Shown here: piece after piece, positions 59,222 to 64,000 of the stretch
Layout of the letters: every line of letters begins with the position of its first letter
Position numbering within the stretch: position 1 is the first letter of the stretch
Source of the DNA: JACCWP01 sp963785115
GTDB taxonomy: Bacteria > Actinomycetota > Actinomycetes > Propionibacteriales > Nocardioidaceae
NCBI GenBank assembly: GCA_963785115.1
Contig: CAWATY010000009.1
Span: 186,001-250,000, forward strand
DNA: 64,000 bases
Direction of reading: 5' to 3'
Notes under the pieces: generated by a model
Told to the model about the DNA's origin: nothing
Databases searched by the model: none
Seen by the model: the letters and a program-made list of their open reading frames with translations, nothing else
Made by a program: the position numbers and the translations under genes

Positions 59222-61033
59222 GTGCGCCGCCGCCAAGGAACCACCCGCCGCGGCATGGCGATCATGGCCCACGGCGCCCGCCAGGAGTGGCGACTGTTCA
59301 CGATCGCCGTGGTGGGCAGCCTGATCTACGGAGCACTGACGGTGGCTGACGCCTGGGTGCTCGGCTGGGCCACCGACGAGGTGGTGACCCCGGCCTTCGA
59401 CACCGGTGATCTCGACGCCGCGGGCCTGTGGGCGGTCACCGCCCTGTTCATGGCCGTCGCCCTCGGCCGGGCGCTGGGCATCATCGGCCGCCGGCTGATC
59501 GGCGGTCTCGTCTACTTCCGGCTGATGGCCGCTGACCGGCGCCGGGTGACCAGGCAGTACCTGCGGCTGCCGCTGCGCTGGCACCAGCGACACTCCACCG
59601 GCCAGCTGCTGTCCAACGCCAACGCCGATGTCGAGGCCACCTGGATGGTCATGATGCCGCTGCCGATGGCGGTCGGCGTGCTGGCCATGCTGCTGGTCGC
59701 GGTGGTCGCGATGGTCACCGCCGACCTCGTGCTCACCGTGGTCGGGCTGGTCGTCTTCCCGATGCTGTTCGCCCTCAACGTCTTCTACCAGCGCATCCTC
59801 TCCCCGCGGGTGACGCGCGCCCAGCAGCTGCGCGCCGACGTGAGCGGCGTCGCGCACGAGTCGTTCGACGGCGCGCAGGTGGTCAAGGCGCTCGGGCGCG
59901 AGTCCGAGGAGACCGCGCGGTTCGCGACCGTCACGCACCGGCTGCAGGATGCCAACATCGCCGCCGGACGCGTGCGCAGCGTCTTCGACCCCGCGCTGGA
60001 GGCGCTCCCGACGATCGGCGTCCTACTGGTCGTCGTTGTCGGTGTCGAGCGGGTCGTGTCCGGCGCCGCCGCGGCCGGTGACGTGGTGCAGGTGGCCTTC
60101 CTGTTCACCGTGATCGCCTTCCCGGTCCGTGCCATCGGCTGGGTGCTGGGTGAGCTCCCGCGCAGCGTGGTCGGCTGGGACCGGGTGCGGGCGGTGCTCG
60201 ACGCCGAGGGGTCCACCCCGTACGGGACCGCCACGGTGCCCGGAGCGGGACCCGTCCGGCTCGACGTGCGGGGGCTGTCGTTCGCGCACGAGCCGGATCG
60301 CGCGATCCTGGCCGGCGTCGACTTCACGATCCAGCCGGGCCGCACGGTCGCCCTGGTCGGCCGTACCGGCTCCGGCAAGTCGACCCTGACCGGGTTGCTG
60401 GTGCGGCTGGTCGACCCCGACGCGGGATCGGTCCTGGTCGACGGCGTGGACGAGCGCGAGCTGACCCACCAGGCACTGGCCGACGTTGTCGCGCTCGTCC
60501 CGCAGCAGACGTTCCTGTTCGACGACAGCGTCCGCGGCAACGTGACGCTCGGGGCCGACCTGTCCGACGACCAGGTCTGGGCCGCGCTCCGCACGGCGCA
60601 GGCCGATCGCTTCGTGGCCCGGCTCCCGCGCGGGCTCGACGCCGAGCTCGGCGAGCGGGGCACGACGCTGTCCGGCGGGCAGCGACAGCGTCTCGCCCTG
60701 GCCCGGGCGCTGGCGCGGCACCCGCGGCTGCTCGTTCTCGACGACGCCACCAGCGCGGTCGACCCGGAGGTGGAGCAGGCGGTGCTCGCCGGGCTCCGGG
60801 AGGTCTCCGCGTCCGGTGGCCCGACGACCCTGGTGGTCGCGTACCGCAAGGCCACGATCGCGCTCGCCGACGAGGTGCTGTTCCTCGACGGTGGCCGGGT
60901 CGTCGACCGCGGTACGCACACCGAGCTGCTCGTCCGCTCGGCGGCCTACCGCGACATCGTCGACGCCTACGACCGGGTGCGGGAGCACCCCGACCACGAG
61001 GCGGTCCCGGTGCCGGCGGGGGGCGCCTCGTGA
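59222..61033 (+). CDS. ABC exporter half-transporter with degenerate catalytic residues
   Basis: 603 aa. Six membrane helices in residues 20-310, then an ABC domain. Walker A GRTGSGKST (K386) and signature LSGGQRQR (from L483) are normal. After the Walker B Asp D507 the usual catalytic Glu is Asp (D508, LVLDDATSAVD), and the H-loop His is Tyr (Y541, VVAYRKAT). It therefore provides a weak ATP site and pairs with the next gene as a heterodimer. The substrate (lipid, drug or peptide) is unknown. It lies between hisF and hisI with its own likely promoter. Confidence 0.9.
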   Translation: MRRRQGTTRRGMAIMAHGARQEWRLFTIAVVGSLIYGALTVADAWVLGWATDEVVTPAFDTGDLDAAGLWAVTALFMAVALGRALGIIGRRLIGGLVYFRLMAADRRRVTRQYLRLPLRWHQRHSTGQLLSNANADVEATWMVMMPLPMAVGVLAMLLVAVVAMVTADLVLTVVGLVVFPMLFALNVFYQRILSPRVTRAQQLRADVSGVAHESFDGAQVVKALGRESEETARFATVTHRLQDANIAAGRVRSVFDPALEALPTIGVLLVVVVGVERVVSGAAAAGDVVQVAFLFTVIAFPVRAIGWVLGELPRSVVGWDRVRAVLDAEGSTPYGTATVPGAGPVRLDVRGLSFAHEPDRAILAGVDFTIQPGRTVALVGRTGSGKSTLTGLLVRLVDPDAGSVLVDGVDERELTHQALADVVALVPQQTFLFDDSVRGNVTLGADLSDDQVWAALRTAQADRFVARLPRGLDAELGERGTTLSGGQRQRLALARALARHPRLLVLDDATSAVDPEVEQAVLAGLREVSASGGPTTLVVAYRKATIALADEVLFLDGGRVVDRGTHTELLVRSAAYRDIVDAYDRVREHPDHEAVPVPAGGAS

Positions 61034-62829
61034 GCACCAGCACGGAGGTCCGCTCCGGCGAGGAGACCGGCGCCTGGGCGACCATGCGCCGGGGGTTCGC
61101 GCTGTCCCCCCAGCTGCGCGAGGGACTCGGTGGCACGATGGCGCTGGCGGTGCTCTCGACCATGGGGGGCGGAGCGGTGCCCGTCGTCATCCAGCAGGGG
61201 ATCGACCGCGGCCTCGCCGGCGAGGGCGACCGGAAGTCGGTGTATCTCACCTGTGCGGTCGCGGCTCTCGTCGTGGTCGTCACCGCCTTCGCCGCGTACC
61301 TGATGAAGGTGCGGCTATTCGTCGCCAGCGAGCGCGGTCTGGCCGCGCTGCGGATCGCGGCCTTCCGGCACGTGCACGACCTGCCGGTGCTGACGCAGAG
61401 CAGCGAGCGGCGCGGCGCCCTCGTCTCGCGGGTCACCAGCGACGTCGACCAGGTGTCGATGTTCCTGCAGATGGGCGGGATCCTGATGGTGGTGAGCGCC
61501 GGCCAGGTCGCCGTCGCCACCGTCGTCATGCTGTTCTACTCCTGGCAGCTGACGATCGTCGTGTGGGTGTGCTTCCTGCCGTTGGTGCTCGGCCTGCGGC
61601 TGGTGATCGGCCGGATGACCGCGGCGTACGCGCGGGTCCGCCGCAGCGTGGGCGACATGCTGTCGGTCGTGGCCGAGCCGGTGGTCGGCGCGACCATCGT
61701 GCGGGCGCACGCCATCGAGGCCCGCACCCAGGCCCGGGTCGACGGCGCCATCGAGGCCAACTACCGCCGCCAGGTCGAGGCGCAGCGGCTGGTGGCCGTG
61801 ACGTTCGCGTCAGCCGGAGTGGCCGGTGGCCTGGCCAGCGCGGGTGTGGTCGTCGTCGGTGTCTGGCTCGGGGTCGCCGGGCAGATGAGCATCGGCACCG
61901 TGGTGGCCTTCGCGTTCCTGGTGTCGCTGCTGGTCGGGCCGGTGCAGATGGCGACCCAGGTGCTCACCGAGGCGCAGAACGCCGTCGCGTCCTGGCGTCG
62001 GGTGATCGGGCTGCTCGAGACCCCGGCCGACGTCGCCGACCCCGGCGACGACGGCACCCCGCTGCCGCCCGGGCCGCTCCCGGTGCGCTTCGACGACGTC
62101 GGCTTCGCCTACCCCGACGGACCCCCCGTGCTGCACGGGATCGACGTCGCGCTCCCGGCGGAGCGCCGCTACGCGGTCGTCGGCGAGACGGGATCGGGCA
62201 AGACCACCTTCGCCAAGCTGCTCACCCGGCTGATGGACCCCGGATCGGGGCGGGTCCTGGTCGGCGGAACCGACCTGCGCACGGTTCCTTTCGCCTCGCT
62301 GCGCGGGCGGGTGGTCATGGTGCCGCAGGAGGGGTTCCTGTTCGACGCGTCGCTCCGCGACAACCTGCGCTACGGCAGGCCCGACGCCTCCGACGACGAG
62401 CTGGTCGCCGTGGTCGACCGGCTCGACCTCACCGACTGGTACGCGTCGCTGCCGGACGGCCTCGCCACCCAGGTGGGCGAGCGCGGTGAGTCGCTGTCGG
62501 CCGGTGAGCGGCAGCTGGTCGCGCTGGTACGCGCCGCGCTCGCCGACCCCGACCTGCTGGTGCTCGACGAGGCGACCAGCGCGGTCGACCCGCAGACCGA
62601 GCAGATGCTCGCCCGTGCCCTGGACGGCCTGCTCCGGGGCCGCACGTCGGTGACCGTCGCGCACCGGATGAGCACCGCCGAGGCGGCCGACGAGGTGCTC
62701 GTCTTCGACGACGGTGAGCTGGTCGAGCGCGGCACCCACCGGGTGCTGGCCGCAGCGGGCGGGGTTTACGCCCGGCTGCACGCGTCGTGGGTCGCCCAGC
62801 AGCGGATCGGTGCGGAGGTGGTGGTGTGA
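61030..62829 (+). CDS. ABC exporter half-transporter, catalytic partner
   Basis: 599 aa, same layout. Walker A GETGSGKTT (K391), Walker B LVLDEATSAVD with catalytic E514, and H-loop H545 (TVAHRMST) are intact. The signature is changed to LSAGERQ (L489-Q495). Read with the upstream gene, its intact ATP site faces the partner's LSGGQ, and its altered signature faces the partner's defective site. This is the asymmetry of heterodimeric type IV exporters such as TM287/288. GTGA overlaps with both neighbours. Confidence 0.9.
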   Translation: MSTSTEVRSGEETGAWATMRRGFALSPQLREGLGGTMALAVLSTMGGGAVPVVIQQGIDRGLAGEGDRKSVYLTCAVAALVVVVTAFAAYLMKVRLFVASERGLAALRIAAFRHVHDLPVLTQSSERRGALVSRVTSDVDQVSMFLQMGGILMVVSAGQVAVATVVMLFYSWQLTIVVWVCFLPLVLGLRLVIGRMTAAYARVRRSVGDMLSVVAEPVVGATIVRAHAIEARTQARVDGAIEANYRRQVEAQRLVAVTFASAGVAGGLASAGVVVVGVWLGVAGQMSIGTVVAFAFLVSLLVGPVQMATQVLTEAQNAVASWRRVIGLLETPADVADPGDDGTPLPPGPLPVRFDDVGFAYPDGPPVLHGIDVALPAERRYAVVGETGSGKTTFAKLLTRLMDPGSGRVLVGGTDLRTVPFASLRGRVVMVPQEGFLFDASLRDNLRYGRPDASDDELVAVVDRLDLTDWYASLPDGLATQVGERGESLSAGERQLVALVRAALADPDLLVLDEATSAVDPQTEQMLARALDGLLRGRTSVTVAHRMSTAEAADEVLVFDDGELVERGTHRVLAAAGGVYARLHASWVAQQRIGAEVVV

Positions 62830-63194
62830 GTGGGCTCGACCCGGCGGTGGCCGAGAGGCTCAAGCGGGACGCTGCCGGCCTGGTGACCGCCGTCGTCCAG
62901 GACGTCGGCTCGGCGGCCGTGCTGATGGTGGGCTGGATGGACGACGAGGCGTTGCACCGCACGCTCACGACCGGCCTGGCGACGTTCTGGAGCCGCAGTC
63001 GCCGACAGCACTGGGTCAAGGGCGAGACCTCGGGCCACCGGCTGTGGGTTCGTGAGGTGCGCCTGGACTGCGACGGCGACACCGTGCTGGTGCGGGTCGA
63101 TGCGGTGGGGCCGACCTGCCACACCGGTGCCCAGACCTGCTTCTACGCCGATCCGCTGCTGCCGGTGGTCGTTCCGCCAGGTGACCGGACGTGA
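62826..63194 (+). CDS. hisI: Phosphoribosyl-AMP cyclohydrolase
   Basis: 122 aa, cyclohydrolase only; the pyrophosphohydrolase (HisE) is not fused. VGWMDDEALHRTLTTGLATFWSRSRRQHWVKGETSG is followed by the zinc and magnesium motif LDCDGDTVLVRVDAVGPTCHTGAQTCF. GTG overlaps the stop of the ABC gene, so hisI is now tied to the transporter transcript. Confidence 0.95.
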   Translation: MSGLDPAVAERLKRDAAGLVTAVVQDVGSAAVLMVGWMDDEALHRTLTTGLATFWSRSRRQHWVKGETSGHRLWVREVRLDCDGDTVLVRVDAVGPTCHTGAQTCFYADPLLPVVVPPGDRT

Positions 63195-63781
63195 GCACCG
63201 GCCGCACCCGCGAGTACGCCCTCGCGGTGCTGCTCGGCGCCGCCTCGGCGGGCCTGGCCGTGACGGCCACCACCGGTGGGCGCTCCTGGGGGACCGCGGT
63301 GGTCACCGCCGCGCAGACGGCACCGGTGACGTTCGTCGTGGCGGCGCGCACCGTCACCCCGTGGGCGGTCGCGGCCGCGCTGGTCGGCCTGGCCGGGATC
63401 GGCGCGGTCATCGCCACCGCGGGCCGCTGGCGGCAGGCCGTCGGCCTGCTCGTCGCCGGCTGCGGGCTGGTCGTGCTGGTCACCGCCGGGCTGGCGGGAG
63501 GGGCGGTGCAGAGCGCGCTGCGTGACGAGGCGGAGGGATCGGTCGCGGCGGCCGACCCGGATGCCATCGACCGCGCCGTGGCCCACCCTGACGCCGAGGC
63601 CTGGCGGTGGCTGGCCGCGGCCGGTGGCGCGGGGCTGACGGTGGCCGGCGGGCTGGTGCTCGCACGCGGCGCGGGCTGGCCCGCGATGGGCCGGCGCTAC
63701 GAAGCTCCCGCGGCCACCCGGCCCCGCGACCAGACCGACCTCTGGCGGGCTCAGGACGAGGGAGAAGACCCCACGGCGTGA
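63191..63781 (+). CDS. Tryptophan biosynthesis-associated membrane protein
   Basis: 196 aa with four helices: YALAVLLGAASAGLAVTA, PWAVAAALVGLAGIGAVIATAG, AVGLLVAGCGLVVLVTAGLAG and AAAGGAGLTVAGGLVLARG. The layout matches the Trp_oprn_chp family (TIGR02234-type) seen in actinobacterial trp operons. Its role is unknown. It overlaps hisI by 4 nt; trpE, which often lies between them, is absent here. Confidence 0.85.
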   Translation: MSTGRTREYALAVLLGAASAGLAVTATTGGRSWGTAVVTAAQTAPVTFVVAARTVTPWAVAAALVGLAGIGAVIATAGRWRQAVGLLVAGCGLVVLVTAGLAGGAVQSALRDEAEGSVAAADPDAIDRAVAHPDAEAWRWLAAAGGAGLTVAGGLVLARGAGWPAMGRRYEAPAATRPRDQTDLWRAQDEGEDPTA

Positions 63782-63864
63782 CGGCGCCGCCGCCGTCCAC
63801 CGACGTCCTGACACAATGCCGTTCGAGGAATTGATGCACCGACGGCAGACCGAGAGGAACGCCC

Positions 63865-64000
63865 ATGGCCTCGCACCACGGCTCGACCCCCGCGGCGTGG
63901 ACCGCGGTGGTGGTCTCACTGGTCGGCTTCACCGTCGGCGGCATCGCGATGGTGATCGGTCCGAACTGGCCGGCGTTCTGGGTGGGCTGCGCCCTGGTGC
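63865..64000 (+). CDS. HGxxPAAW family protein (5' part)
   Basis: The first 45 codons are visible; the rest is outside the window. MASHHGSTPAAWTAVVVSLVGFTVGGIAMVIGPNWPAFWVG has the HGxxPAAW signature and the start of a two-helix membrane protein. ATG 63865 follows CGAGAGGAAC. In actinobacteria this gene usually precedes trpC and trpB. Confidence 0.85.
   Translation, partial: MASHHGSTPAAWTAVVVSLVGFTVGGIAMVIGPNWPAFWVGCALV

Overview
The window comes from a high-GC Gram-positive chromosome. I read it as an actinobacterium of the Nocardioidaceae/Nocardioides type. The reasons are the very high GC throughout, a dcw cluster followed by sepF, yggT and divIVA, a DUF3040 gene near mraZ, a HisA of the PriA type, LexA boxes of the mycobacterial form (TCGAAC-N4-GTTCGA), a DAP-type MurE, and many TANNNT-N6/7-start leaderless promoters. 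The family assignment is inference; no rRNA or tRNA is present to fix it. There are no transposases, integrases, CRISPR arrays or phage genes.

Region 1 (0-8.5 kb) holds envelope and housekeeping genes: a secreted amidase, an unrecognised secreted protein whose 3' end is partly duplicated, a two-component system with a PepSY protein, a class V PLP enzyme, a GNAT acetyltransferase, an unknown protein and a YbaK-type deacylase.

Region 2 (8.5-18.1 kb) is a DNA-damage island. A perfect LexA box drives DUF6504 plus a HEPN-domain protein. A second drives the error-prone polymerase DnaE2, followed by a methyltransferase and DinB. A secreted S15-family peptidase with an apparent frameshift lies between the two SOS units. 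Two triplets of back-to-back palindromes bracket dnaE2 and the methyltransferase.

Region 3 (18.1-24.5 kb) holds an L,D-transpeptidase, the DUF3040 gene and a MoxR-DUF58-transglutaminase operon.

Region 4 (24.6-43.8 kb) is the division and cell-wall (dcw) cluster: mraZ (with a five-repeat MraZ operator), a small membrane protein, rsmH, ftsL, ftsI, murE, murF, mraY, murD, ftsW, murG, murC, ftsQ, ftsZ, pgeF, yggS, sepF, yggT, divIVA. Most junctions overlap by 4 nt. The ftsZ leader and the pgeF-yggS junction carry short tandem repeats. Together these genes make lipid II, polymerise it at the septum and position the Z-ring and the pole.

Region 5 (43.9-53.4 kb) holds a lysine-rich H1-like/DksA-zinc-finger fusion, lspA, rluD, a GNAT gene, the replicative polymerase dnaE1, two membrane proteins (one DUF3352) and a LON-domain protein.

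Region 6 (53.4-64 kb) is a histidine operon, hisD-C-B-H, then a lipoprotein gene, then priA-hisF, then a heterodimeric ABC exporter pair, then hisI. It runs into a tryptophan-operon-associated membrane protein and the start of an HGxxPAAW protein.
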